From the NCBI RefSeq assembly GCF_033439725.1, contig NW_026944383.1:2480001-2544000 (forward strand): a stretch of 64,000 bases of DNA, read 5' to 3'. The translations under genes were made by a program, and so were the position numbers. The notes beneath the pieces were generated by a model. That model made no database searches and had not been told where the DNA came from. It was given only the letters and a program-made list of their open reading frames with translations. This stretch comes from Neurospora tetraspora. Lineage: Eukaryota; Ascomycota; Sordariomycetes; Sordariales; Sordariaceae. Positions 32,361 through 42,941 of the stretch are shown here, piece by piece; the first letter of the stretch is position 1, and each line of letters opens with the position of its first letter.

Positions 32361-32558
32361 ATAAAATTGCTTCTCGACACCGGCAAGGTCAACTTGCAGA
32401 GGGAGGAGCTACGGACGGCGCTGTGGCTTGCGGAGCAAAAAGGCTATAAAGCGATCGCTAAGATGCTTCTCGATACTGGCAAGGTTGGTCAAAGAAAGAT
32501 TGTTCCAAAGGAGACAGCTGGGCGAACTGCAAAACCTACCCAACGAAGACCTCATTAA
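32361..32558 (+). pseudogene. Ankyrin-repeat gene fragment at the repeat junction
   Basis: Reading starts exactly at the outer break of the right arm: IKLLLDTGKVNLQREELRTA, then LWLAEQKGYKAIAKMLLDTG. These are one full and one partial ankyrin repeat of the VVKLLLDTGKV type common in fungal NLRs and ankyrin proteins, then a stop. The upstream part of the donor gene is missing, so the junction cut an ankyrin gene. Confidence 0.7.
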
Positions 32559-34140
32559 GTTTCTGACACCCATTCAGCCCGAGGATGGTATATAGGGTAG
32601 TCTCATAAGGCTGGACGCGTTTAAAATAAGCTTTATCAACCGTAGCTGTATTATTATTTTTTTCTGCTAGTTTTTGTTCTGTCGTACCTTAGGTAGGTAT
32701 AAAACCTCGTCCCTTTGTCATAACAGCTGAATATTCCCCTTCTAACTCGTTTCATACGTAGGCACAAGAGAAAAGTTGGGACAGGTTCCTGTTCCGGGCT
32801 GAAAAATGGCGTTTGCTGGTTCTTTTCTCGCATCTCTTTGATCAATCAATCCTTCGAGAGGTGCGGAAATGTAGCCGATAGTAATTGTGGGGAGCTGTGT
32901 TTCTAGATATGGCGGTCAGAACCCTTACCCTAGTTCCGGCTCGCCGGAACTAGGGTTAGGGTTCCTCAACCGCAACGAAGAAAAGGATGTTACCCCACAA
33001 AACAAGCATGCCGGGCTTGATAACTATACTCTATATCTCAAACATTGACAGGGCCTGCAAGCGAGAAAAGCCAGCAGCCAGAGAACGCTAAAGAAGACCC
33101 TCTGTTTGTCTAAAACAACATCGACAAGAGCTGCCCCACATCCTGGTGCCTGAATGGGACGGTCGGATCTACCCGTAGCCTCTAAAAGGATGTTACCGCT
33201 AATATTGGTACAGGACGCGTAGAAGTCATACCCAACTTGGCTAATCCTTATCTTATCATACAAGGCTGCACAAGTCGCAGTCCTGCCAATCCCAGTCGAG
33301 CCTCGTCATGGCCGTTACACTCGCGGTGTAAGCTAAGCCGCACGCTCTAAAACTTTTTTGAAACGTAGTATGGGGTTTCCATAGTGAACTCCAAAACCTG
33401 CCCTGATTAGCACCTGTACCAACACCGCTGTCACGAGCGACGTGGTCACGAGAGACAAGTTTAACATGTTGATTCCAGGTCTATACTAGAATCACAAGAT
33501 ATTGAAGAAAAGAGAAAAACGTGCAAAGGTGTGGGCAGGGTCTGGGGTTTTAACCCAGAGCCTTGTGCGGCCAGTGCGGTGGATCCTCCACGTGCACGCA
33601 GCAGTTCCAGTGCTGGCCATCCCAGACCCTGTCCGCCAGTGCCGTAACAACCGCAAGGATGGAATTTATGTTAAGTGGGTGTAAGTGGACGACGGTAGAT
33701 TAGATACGGATAGATTTGTCCCCAGCACCCAGTACCCGTCTCCATGTCCATGGACCGGATATGCTTGTCCGCGTCAACCTCCCGAGACCCCAGAGCAGGA
33801 CGAGGAGCAGGACAAGGAGTTAGGGTTGTTCGATATCATTTAAACAGTTTGTTCCTGACCATTGTTCCTTCCACAATCCTAGAGACATATAGATGACAGC
33901 GCCTCTGTTGGCGCCGCTGACGACGACAATGACAACTTGTTGGAAGTCCGTGCCCTGGGCCGCCCATTCACCGGCTTTGCCCATTCACTGGGCCGTTCCA
34001 TTACCGGCACTCCCTTCCAGGTATTTAGGCTGCCCTGGTTTCCGTTTCTCCTCTTCCGTTAGACAACTACAATCAAGCCCTTTTCGTTGTCGCCTTCCAG
34101 CCTCCATCAGTTGTTCTTTGAGGCGAAAGCAGTCCATATT
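32559..34140. other. Gene-poor stretch with one dispersed repeat
   Basis: Apart from the repeat at 32907-33085 I find only weak ORFs (33024-33263 minus; 33502-33684 plus; 33893-34201 plus) with no recognisable domains. Confidence 0.4.
32907..33085. repeat. Dispersed ~178-bp repeat, copy B
   Basis: A direct match to 14704-14880. The palindromic core around CCGGCTCGCCGGAACTAGGG is better preserved here than in copy A. Confidence 0.8.
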
Positions 34141-34204
34141 ACCTATATATTGTTTAATACTAATCGCTACCTACGTACCAACGTTGGACGTATTAAAATA
34201 GTTA
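34141..34204 (+). pseudogene. 64-bp relic of the NACHT-WD40 C-terminal cap
   Basis: 34157-34204 matches 48 consecutive bases of the NLR cap (7605-7652, encoding the TNRYLRTNVGRIKIV region). The similarity extends left to 34141 with a small gap. No WD repeats or rest of the gene are present nearby. Confidence 0.85.
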
Positions 34205-34709
34205 TCTGTGACAAGAGCAGAGTTTTTTTTGGGCTTGGAACAAAGATGTTCAATTTCAGCTGATAAACTTCTTTGGTCTCGAAGGCCTTGTTGACCCTTT
34301 CAACCCTTATGGGGAGGTTCGGGCTTCAAGGCCTTCTTATACCAAAGAAGGTCGGTACGTACCGGGTCTCGTGTGCCTAAGGCCACAAGGCATCGGTGCG
34401 AGTCTATCTAGTTCATCTGCATACAAGTGGACCTTCTGAATGTTTTCCACCATTCTCCTTCTTCCTTCTGGGGGCCGTCCTTCGTCCGGTCGCCCTGCTT
34501 CTGCTTGGTTGGCTATGGTTGCTTTGTGAGGGGGCTTGGTGCTGTCGGTAGTTTCAGTCGGGAGTTCGAGGGTTGGCTCGATACCCAGGTGGCGTTGTCA
34601 AAAGGGTTCGGTTATGTGATGCTGATGACAAGGGGTTGGACTGGGCGAGGCTGAGCCTTGTTGCTTGAGGTCACAAAGCCTCAATACCCTAACCCTAGGG
34701 TGTTAATGA
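34205..34709. other. Intergenic, nothing recognised
   Basis: Short unsupported ORFs only. A double telomere-like word (CCCTAACCCTA near 34687) is too short to be a telomere remnant. Confidence 0.35.
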
Positions 34710-37084
34710 ATGTCGCCGGCGGATGTCCGTGTGACACGAGACCAAAAGCTCGGAAAGCAAAGTCGCATCGACAGTTCCGCAGCCAGCTGTCCCTTGTGTC
34801 AAGCTATCTCAAGCTTGGTCAGAACTGCGGGACTCTATACACCCCATCATGAGTTCTTCGAGGGTGACCCAGATTGCTCGTTGAGCATTTATTGCGACCC
34901 GGTGGATGGACCTGCGATCGAGGTACCGAAATCCGCTGGTAACGACAAGATATTAGGATGGTTAACAGCAAAAGGGCTGCGATCTGGACAGTCTTACCCC
35001 GTTGCACTCTTGGTTTTCTTCGGAAGGATATCCTTGACGTGGAACGCACCAGTGACTGCTGTTACGTGACAGCCGAGTCTCACTCTATTCGACTGCTTTC
35101 AGACTCTGGATCCGGCAGAGGATGAGATTATCGGAGACACCAGCATCAACAGACCTCGTAGCCTCTTCAGTGGGCGCGAGAGACCGGTCATCATTGACCC
35201 AGACCTGCCGCGGCGGTGGCTACGTAGCTGTTTGGAAGACCACAAGGATATTTGTCCTCTGAATAGGAGGCAAAACAGAACGGCTTCTACCTTTCGCCTT
35301 ATCGATACGAGCACCAAAGCAGTTGTTGAGTTCAGAGGCCATCGTCTTGGGGATATCCAGTACGTAGCTCTAAGCTGTATATGGGGTAACGGGCACAAAA
35401 TTACCCCGAGGCATGACACTGTCACGCAGCTACAGTTGACTGGTTCATTACCAGTAGCTGGACCGCAGACAGTCTTGGATGCGATCAAATTTACCTCTGA
35501 CATGGGCATCCGCTACCTCTGGGTGGACGCTTTCTGCATCATCCAGGACGACGAAAATGACAAAGCCGCCCAGCTCCAGCTTATGGCTGAGATCTATCAG
35601 TATGCCCTCTTCACAATCGTGGCTGCTGCTGGCAACAACGCACAAGCAGGACTTCCAGGCATCAGCATACCCAGGGAAGCCGTTCAACAAAAAGTGTTGG
35701 TGAAGAAAGCAGAGAGTCCAGAACTGGCGCCCATATGGCTCATTTCGACACTAGCACCGCGGGACAAGATGAGAGAGTATGCTTGGTCTACCCGTGGATG
35801 GACACTGCAAGAAAAAGTCTTGTCCCGACGCGTCCTCACCTTCACCGACAAGCGATTGCTATGGAGATGTCGACAGTGCAAAAAGTGGGAGGAGATTGAC
35901 ACAGAAACTGCCAGCGACTTATCTTGCTCTCTCCGATACGAGGGAACTGGAGGTCGCAGCCTCGACCTCGACCCCTTTATGGAACCCAACCCATCACGCA
36001 TCGGTCAAGCAGAGATCACAGCATCCCCATGGCAAAACTTATCCTCCTTGATATCCGAATTTGCACGTCGGGATCTTATCGTACAAGGAGATGCCCACGA
36101 CGCCGCCTCCGCCATCCTCAGAGAGTACACCATCCAAACGGGCGTACAGTTCCTATGGGGTCTACCTGCTGATGCTCGCTTTGAGCTTGCTTTGTGTTGG
36201 CATTACACCACCAAGCCCTCCGAATTAGATCCGCATGCAGGGAAACCGCTTAGACGGCGCCAGGAGTATACGACCTTGCCCACTACCTCTTTGCAGCAGA
36301 GGCGTTCCCGAGCTGGTCGTGGCTGGGGTGGAGAGGGCCGATTGATTTGCCGGATTTGGATTATTCCCAAGTGTTGGTTTCACCAAGGTATATCATAAAC
36401 AACCACTCACACCCATTCAGAAGGTTTGTATCTTGCAGAGCTGACAGTCAAAACACAAGGCCCGAAGATATCGAGACGCCCATCGTCGCCTATGTACTCA
36501 AAAACACGCCTCTCGAGCTCGTCAGGACGTCAACTCTCACACCAGAGGCAGATACACATGCACCAACCAGCCACAAACAAAACGACGATCCAGACGCATC
36601 GCTAGTAACCCTCGACATGATCGTCACAGAATTACCAGACCTTACCTTCGACCGCCTCTCCCTCATCCCCGACGATCAAATCCTCTTCTTCTGGGCCGAA
36701 ACCGCCCACTTCTTTCTCTCACCTCTATCAAAGTCGAACCATTCCTCAGATCGCGGTAGACCAATCTACGACGAGAAGGGCGAATACTGTGGGGATGTGG
36801 GACCGTTACCAGGGGCAGTTGGGGCAGTTGACGATGATGCAGATGAGGAGGACGACTTTGGTCGGGACAGCTCATCAGCAAGGGATGCCAAGGGCACCAG
36901 CACGAGCACCAGCAACAACAATCAGCGAGCCGAGTTCATCGCCCTCCGTCGTTTCACCTACATTTGTCTTGTTCTCCAGGTCGAGAGGCGGGAAGGAATC
37001 GTGTACAGGGTCAATATTTGGCAGATTGACGCGCAGGCGTGGCGAAGAAGTAGGCTGAGAAGGGAGCTTGTTGCTCTTAGGTAG
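34710..37084 (+). pseudogene. HET-domain gene, frameshifted
   Basis: The reading begins near 34710 (CPLCQAISSLV) and carries the HET core at 35232-36000: YVALSCIWG, RYLWVDAFCIIQDDENDK, AEIYQYALFTIVAAAGN and STRGWTLQE. Around 36262 the protein-like frame changes. YDLAHYLFAAEAFPSWSWLG, the conserved W-S-W segment that normally follows, is in the frame of the second ORF (36347-37084), which ends with VERREGIVYRVNIWQIDA. One base appears to be missing at about 36262, and further frame changes are likely near 35000-35100. The HET family triggers vegetative-incompatibility cell death. This copy looks inactive unless introns or sequence errors explain the breaks. Confidence 0.7.
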
Positions 37085-37826
37085 GAGTTGCATGTCGCCT
37101 CGACTCTTGACATTCGACAAATTAAGGTGTAGGTTGTGGCATGTCAACAAGTTTGGGGGCTCAATCGGAGATCGATGGATTCAACAAATCCCCTGCCATA
37201 CTTGTGCTGGCTTGGTGGCGAAGCCAAGCAGGATCCTCGATCAAGATGAAGCAACTGTTCACATGGCTGTTGCGAGATCCGGTTCTCGATATCACGGGGT
37301 GTTACCTATCTATACGACACATGACTTTCTAACTTCCAGTCTAGCGACCGAACTCGGTGATTTGCTCTCCTCTCCTGTTCATGCTGCATACCCGACTGTT
37401 TCATCTGGGCGTATGGATTGAGAGCATGAACAAGCGACACAGCAAATTGTTGGATGCAGCCCCTGGTGGTATGCAATGTGAATAAACACTGGAGTATTCG
37501 TCAGGGATAGAAAATCTCCCTGATTAGTGGCTGGCGAGCAGCTGCACTTTGCCGCCGGTCCCTTATTACTGTTACCGGAAGGAACGCTGTTGACACTCCG
37601 CCGGCAACGATGTCTAGTTGGATGAATGTTGGGGAATTTGGGGAAAAAAAAAAAAAAAAAACACACTTGAAAGGAAACATTGACAGGAGAAAACAAGAAA
37701 GAAATTAGGTTCAACCGGGGAAATGATGATGTGATGGAAAAGAGACGGGAGAAAAGAAAAAAAAAACATACAACACCAGGGATTCGCTGGTCGTCACCGA
37801 CCCAACTACTAGTCTGGCCCTCACTG
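37085..37826. other. Intergenic with A-tracts
   Basis: Two A-runs (about 37644-37662 and 37757-37767). No gene recognised. Confidence 0.35.
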
Positions 37827-37885
37827 GCTTATCTATGGGAGAGCGGACGGGATCCCGAGTTTTCCAGTGGGTATGGTCGTATGTG
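37827..37885. repeat. 59-bp direct repeat, copy A
   Basis: Starts with 37 identical bases (GCTTATCTATGGGAGAGCGG and on) shared with 62157-62215, then a short mismatched patch, then TATGGTCGTATGTG again. The partner sits just upstream of the DUF3435 relic next to RPB1, about 24.3 kb away in the same orientation. Confidence 0.85.
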
Positions 37886-37904
37886 ATAGTATCGTCTAGG
37901 CATC

Positions 37905-39269
37905 TTACCTTATATTTGGAATCCTTTGGTGGTTTGCTATCATCAGACGTTGTTCGAGCCTTTGAGTGTCTTCGTTATCAACATCCATCCTATCGCCATT
38001 CTTGCTTTCTAGGAGACGTCTGATCCGTTTCGCTTTTTCAGACCTTACTAATTCGACCTCGGCTTTCCTCTTGGGTTTAGGTGATTGTTTAAATTTTCGA
38101 AGATTTGGTTCATCGAGTAGAAACAACCCATCCTTCGGGCAAACAAGCCAGTTCGGTCTGATCGGTATATCGTCTTCGTAAACAAAATTCGTTGAAACAG
38201 CAAGAGAATCGGTAAAATTGATGACCGCGTGGTATTGTCGTGGTTCTGTGACAATCAGATCCCCAGGACCCGTCCAATGTCGAAATTGATTCCTAGGCTA
38301 ACCAGAAGGCTAGGGGCGAGTATACAACATTGGTGTCGAACCCTTTGATCACATTTCGATTTCTTGCGATCGGTGTAGCGGGTGTCAAAATACTCTTCGA
38401 ACTTTGTTGTGTCTTTGGGATCGACCAGAATCCAGATTTTGTATCCATAGATGGTGAGGTTGTAAGAACGTAAGTGGGCGTCTTCGCAGTGGAAAGCTGT
38501 GCCTGATTTTGCTTCGCCTATATGGATATATGGGGTACTAACCCCATCGATTGGGCCGTATTCCCGAAAGAGTTTCCCGGACGGGAAGAATTTTCGAAGT
38601 TTCTTATCATTGACAGGTCCAACGTAGTAGATACGGTCCCCGCTGGAGGGAGTAGTGGTAGTAGATTTCGTAAAATCTATAGCAGCCTCCTTAGACGATG
38701 GAGATTGCAATTTCTTGTTGTTTGTGAAATCGATATGGTGTAATTTTTTTCGATTTTGAAAGGTAGAGGTAGGTAATTCCTGTAGTATGAGGGTCCTTAA
38801 CATAATAGATTGCGTATTGATTATGCCCAGGCGGGGGATCAGCACGTGATGCTAGCCCAAGCTAGTCAATCCTGGTTTTTTCGATATCGGCCTTGATGAT
38901 GGAAATTGTGGAAGGTCGGCATCGTTCTTTGAGCTCGAGAATCCAGTCACTTCCAAGCTGTAAAGGGGATAGGGAAGTATTCGTTTCCAGATGGTTGCTT
39001 TGGAGTGGTGGAAGGGGCGAGTTGATCGGTGTTATTACACCGGTGTTTCTTAGGTTTAGCGTTAATTCTGCATTCGATATGATGTTTTGGAGATTGTTAA
39101 TGAGTTCTTCAGTGGGTTTTCGCAATTCGGAGGCTGAAGTAAATGTGGCCGTCTCGACTATGTATTGGGAGATTGCGTTCGACAGGCCGTCTATAATTGT
39201 TGTAGTGGGGTCTGTCCCACTCCCCTTCACTGGCATTGTCACATGGGCCCAGCCAGCCCACACCACCAT
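37905..39269 (-). pseudogene. JmjC-domain gene, frameshifted
   Basis: Three minus-strand pieces in order: 39269-38862 (helical N-terminal part), 38845-38255 and 38254-37905. The middle piece has STPYIHIGEAKSGTAFHCED, then LRSYNLTIYGYKIWILV, a JmjC core with the first two iron ligands H and E in HCED. The third ligand lies after a frameshift at about 38255-38280, in GDLIVTEPRQYHAVINFTDS. The tail is Lys/Arg-rich. The family is Fe(II)/2-oxoglutarate-dependent hydroxylases, often histone demethylases. A further frame change separates the N-terminal piece. The gene adjoins the truncated DUF3435 copy. Confidence 0.68.
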
Positions 39270-39352
39270 GTATTTTAGCCCTCCACATTTCTTTTCCCTT
39301 TCTTCTCTAGCTTAGGACAATCAACACACTTCTTGTGCCCACGAGTCCAAGA

Positions 39353-41210
39353 GCATCCCATCCTTCCACCTAAGTTCAATGCAATCAACATCTTCCAAGT
39401 TTGGACGCTGAAGTAATTCGTCGAAGGACGAAAACTCTGTTTCGAAGGCATTATCATGTAGAGCTTGAATAACTACAAACGTAACTAAACAAACGATCTG
39501 GCATGGTACCATAGTAGCAGAAAAGGTCACACGAGAAAAGTGTTAGTTTGAATCAACGGTTAAAGGCAAGAATACATACACATCTGCCCCCTTATCAATT
39601 TTGTTAGCCGATAGCTTGTTTTGATTGATCGTGATCTCAGCAACAAGCCTTGGCTGCTTTGTATCCGGATCGCGAACGACAAGTAGCTTAACTTGTCAAT
39701 AAAGCATGTTCTCATAAGTGCTGGGCCGAAAGCCAATGCTTCCTATAAGCACCAATGTATGAAAGGCAAGCCGATGTCTAGGATCACAAGGTATATCGAC
39801 TGCGCTTTCCCACAAAGTACTAAGAATAAGCAGAACATCGTCTGTTGTAGCTTCGGTTTTCTCAAATATTTATTTGTATAAGAGGTTAAACTTTTGTACA
39901 AGAATTGATTAGATCTATTGTAAGAAGAAATATTAGTATACAATATCAGTATAGGTAAAGAGGAAATCTACCTAGATAACCTCTCCACGGGCCTTCCCAC
40001 GGTTGCCAAGCAATATCCATTATTCAGAATCTTCGTCTGAATCTTCATTTGAATCTTGATCCCTTCTTTTCGCGAGCACTATAGCATCGGCTTGAGCTAC
40101 TATATGCTTCCACAAAGTAATAATAGTCACTACTAATTGAACTATTACTACCTCCTTCTATTCCTCGGTACCGTCTATATACAGACGCCTACATCTTGCA
40201 TAGCGTGTATAGTCAGCCAGAAAGCTCTTGCAAATAGCAATGGACTTTTTCTTATTTTGGCACACACCAAACCAAACCTTATCAGCCTCTTTTTGTGTTA
40301 ATTGTAACACTTCTATGACAAATCTAAAAAGCATTAGTACGCAATATCAAAGAAAACAGCAAAATAATAAGGTACATACCTATTTCATAGACACCACGCG
40401 CGTTCTCGCTCGGCTTTGGTCTTCTTACAAAGCGAACGCTCATGTGTTGTTACCGTAAATTCGTCGACGTCGGCAAATGCTCTTCTTTTCCGTTCTTCGA
40501 CGTTGGGTACAGTCGGCGGTATCGGCGGTTTTCGTAGCTCCATCCCTTCCGTATTGCATATGGATGGAGTGCGATCGGCACCGTGAGACTCAAACAATGC
40601 CCTCTCAAGCTGCAATGGCTTACGAGCTCAGCATGTTTGGGAGGAGAAATCGATTAGAAAACTCGGAAGGAGGGTTTCATATGAAAACCAACGCAACCCT
40701 CGCAACGTAGGGGCCGTAATTCATGCGGTAGAATCAACTGGGAAGAATTGATAAACAATGAATGCAATTAGAATGGGACAGAAGTTTGCTTGGTTCAGTC
40801 GGGAATCTGAGAGTAAAGACGCAATTTATATCTTGAGGCCCTTCTGACTCGCTTGAAGGGATATACGTACGGAGAAAAGTGTTCACCAAAGCCAACCACA
40901 CCTCCCAAAAGCCAACCACACCTCCCACTTAGATGTACCAAAAGCCAAAAGCACATTCCAGTTAGATGTACTAAGTATATGGAATAGGTGTCAGGGGTAA
41001 ATGGCAGGGGTAAGCACCTTGTGTAGTGTATGCCTAGCCCACTCAGCTGGGCTTGGCGTAAGTGGAACGGTACACTCGATGGCGAAGGCAATGAAAACGG
41101 TTCTAGAAACGGCGGCGGCGTTTTTGGCTGAGTCATCCAAACCCCTGTTAAAAACTACAAAAAATTCCTCCCATAGACAAGCTTCCGATATGTCTGCTTA
41201 TCTATGAGAG
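39353..41210 (-). pseudogene. DUF3435 recombinase-like gene, truncated copy 1
   Basis: A direct repeat of 60303-62172 (offset 20950 over the coding part). It encodes the N-terminal and first catalytic part only; similarity stops at 39353, inside the RWKD segment, so the C-terminal half and zinc fingers are missing. The box I-type arginine is kept (CGG at 39726-39728 in GFRPST), but the following CGA codon has become TGA (39696-39698). It also shares with copy 2 a TAA (40020-40022) and a frame change near 39865. DUF3435 proteins are tyrosine recombinases that include the captains of Starship elements. Confidence 0.72.
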
Positions 41211-41622
41211 CGGGAAGGACAGGAAACGGGTCTTTTAATCACGTGGTAGGGTCAAAAAACTGAACCACCAGCTCCCATATCCATATCGTTCGGACGGAGG
41301 CAAGACGGTAAGTGGGGGCGGCGCTAAAAAGATGAATATAATTGGGCGGATTACGAGAAAAGTTGACCGTCCTGACACTGCCAAGATTGCACTCGGTCAG
41401 TAGACGAGTCGATTGGCTGAGAGAGCTGCATGCCAGGGCTGCGAAACAGGGTGACGGCGGCGTTGAGAGCGGCAAGCCAACCACAGCTCTAAGGATCCGA
41501 AGCCAGCATCCTTATCTACTCTACAGGATTGGGCCATGACACCCCCATGATTGGTACAAGCCACCAGGCCGCTGCTGCTGCTGAGTTGTAGAAGAGCTCT
41601 TTGACGGATGCGCCTGGTTCCC
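41211..41622. other. Unassigned stretch with weak plus-strand ORF
   Basis: ORF 41342-41539 has ordinary composition but no recognisable family. Confidence 0.3.
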
Positions 41623-41723
41623 TGCTGGGCGCATCGAAGTAGCTACAGCTACTACGGAAAACACAACGGCTAAATGATCTAGTAGCGCAAGGATACGGCG
41701 TAGGACAGTATGAGTCGTGGATT
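41623..41723 (+). pseudogene. ~100-bp relic of the HNWD C-terminal cap
   Basis: GCTGGGCGCATCGAAGTAGC and on to GTCGTGGATT match 22876-22977 of the HET-NACHT-WD40 gene with a 2-bp deletion and two substitutions. A second, independent NLR scrap in this region. Confidence 0.88.
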
Positions 41724-41904
41724 GGGGCTTGGCTCGAAGCGAGGCTGGAAGCCTTGATATCAAAACAAACGCTACCCGAAGTGAACCCTCTGGTTACCTT
41801 TTTGGCATGTCCTCCATTGCAGCATCAAAGCTGCATTTGATCCTTGAAAGACGAAACGTTGATGTGGCACGCTGACATCAGGCTTGATTTACAGGACGTC
41901 GCCA

Positions 41905-42125
41905 ATCCTACGAGAGAGAAGAGAATGTGTTGCGCCTTTCTGAGGCAGTGAAATAAGCTTTTGATAGCCGCCATTGTCTGGCTTTGGCGAGCATTGGCAG
42001 TAAAAATGAGGAGAAGGAGTAGTCGGGACCAACGCCGAATGACTTTGCGAGGCTGTCAGTCTCTCGTGTCCTGGCGCTTGAATTCACTGCACGCAATAAC
42101 CAGACGATGCTCCAATAGGCTGCGG
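41905..42125 (+). pseudogene. Nonsense-mutated relic of an unrecognised gene
   Basis: One frame reads like protein (REENVLRLSEAVK, then AFDSRHCLALASIGSKNEEK, then PNDFARLSVSRVLALEFTAR). It is cut by TAA at 41954-41956, TAG at 42020-42022 and TAG at 42116-42118, all explicable as CAA/CAG changes. Family unknown. Confidence 0.45.
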
Positions 42126-42203
42126 TACCTGGTTGGGATTGAATCCAGTTGATTGATTCAATCCCGCAGTTTGTACATACAGGCCAGCTGACGAGGTGCC
42201 ATG

Positions 42204-42352
42204 ATAATAGATGAGGGAAGATAGAGAGAGGAAGAGCAAGTTAGAGGAAGAGCAAGTTAGAGGAAGAGCAAGTTAGAGGAAGAGGGAGGAAGAGGGAGGA
42301 AGAGGGAGGAAGAGGGAGGAAGAGGGAGGAAGAGGGAGGAAGAAGATAGGGG
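42204..42352. repeat. GA-rich repeat related to the outer edge of the palindrome
   Basis: GATGAGGGAAGATAGAGA, GGAAGAGCAAGTTAGAGGAA and a terminal ATAGGGGGTTG follow the same order as 834-960 of the left arm, with an expanded GAGGGAGGAA array. It begins at nearly the same base as the shared sequence at the arm boundary. Confidence 0.65.
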
Positions 42353-42941
42353 GTTGCGGATAGAGGCATAAGAATAGACGGAGAGAGACAGAAAAGAGGC
42401 TTTTTGGGGCGTAATAAACCCTGGTCATTGTCAGTGACCACAGATGACGACCAGTTTGAGGCCAATCAGCGTTCCAAATCGAGAGCCTTCCCCGAGCTGG
42501 TTACAGGTGATTGCCGGGTAAGTCGCCGGAGAAGGTGTCTTCCGAATGAAAAAGAAAGGAGAGAGAAACCCAGATCACCCAGACAAGGCAGCAGGATGCT
42601 TGTCGTCAGATCCCTATTCCAAGTTGTGTCGACGCCAATGCAACTTTCAGCCGACTTCATGTCTCTCCCGACAGCGCAACCATCCAATATCTGCGAGAGC
42701 CTGCAGCATGGAGTGGGGCTTTGGGCAGGATGTGATGCTTCGAGCCTATAAAGTAAGAGAAGGCGTTAATAGATGTGTCGTATTCCCACGGTGGCCATGA
42801 GCACGGCTGAAAGATCGATAAGGCTCGGTTCAGTCTGGGGAAGTGGGAGACCAAGGAGGTCCCACCATCCGAAATGTATCAGGATACCTTGCCGGATAAA
42901 GTACTAGACAACCCGGCATGGGTGGATATGCTCAAGAAGCT
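42353..42941. other. Unassigned stretch; short plus-strand coding-like segment
   Basis: 42874-42945 reads MYQDTLPDKVLDNPAWVDML, then KKLPA, before merging in another frame with the homoserine kinase fragment. It may be a scrap of a second gene fused to it. Confidence 0.3.

Larger units (their letters stand above)
24056..32361. repeat. Right arm of the giant inverted repeat
   Basis: Reverse complement of 822-8827, 300 bp longer because of 20 extra 14-bp units (280 bp) plus one extra 20-bp unit. All genes of the left arm are present in opposite orientation with identical protein sequences. Its outer edge at 32361 abuts an ankyrin-repeat fragment. Confidence 0.95.

Noticed and set aside
34681-34710. 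Telomere-like CCCTAACCC words (also near 14715 and 32945)
   Set aside because: Only one or two units inside dispersed repeats or unique DNA; not a telomere or a convincing interstitial tract.
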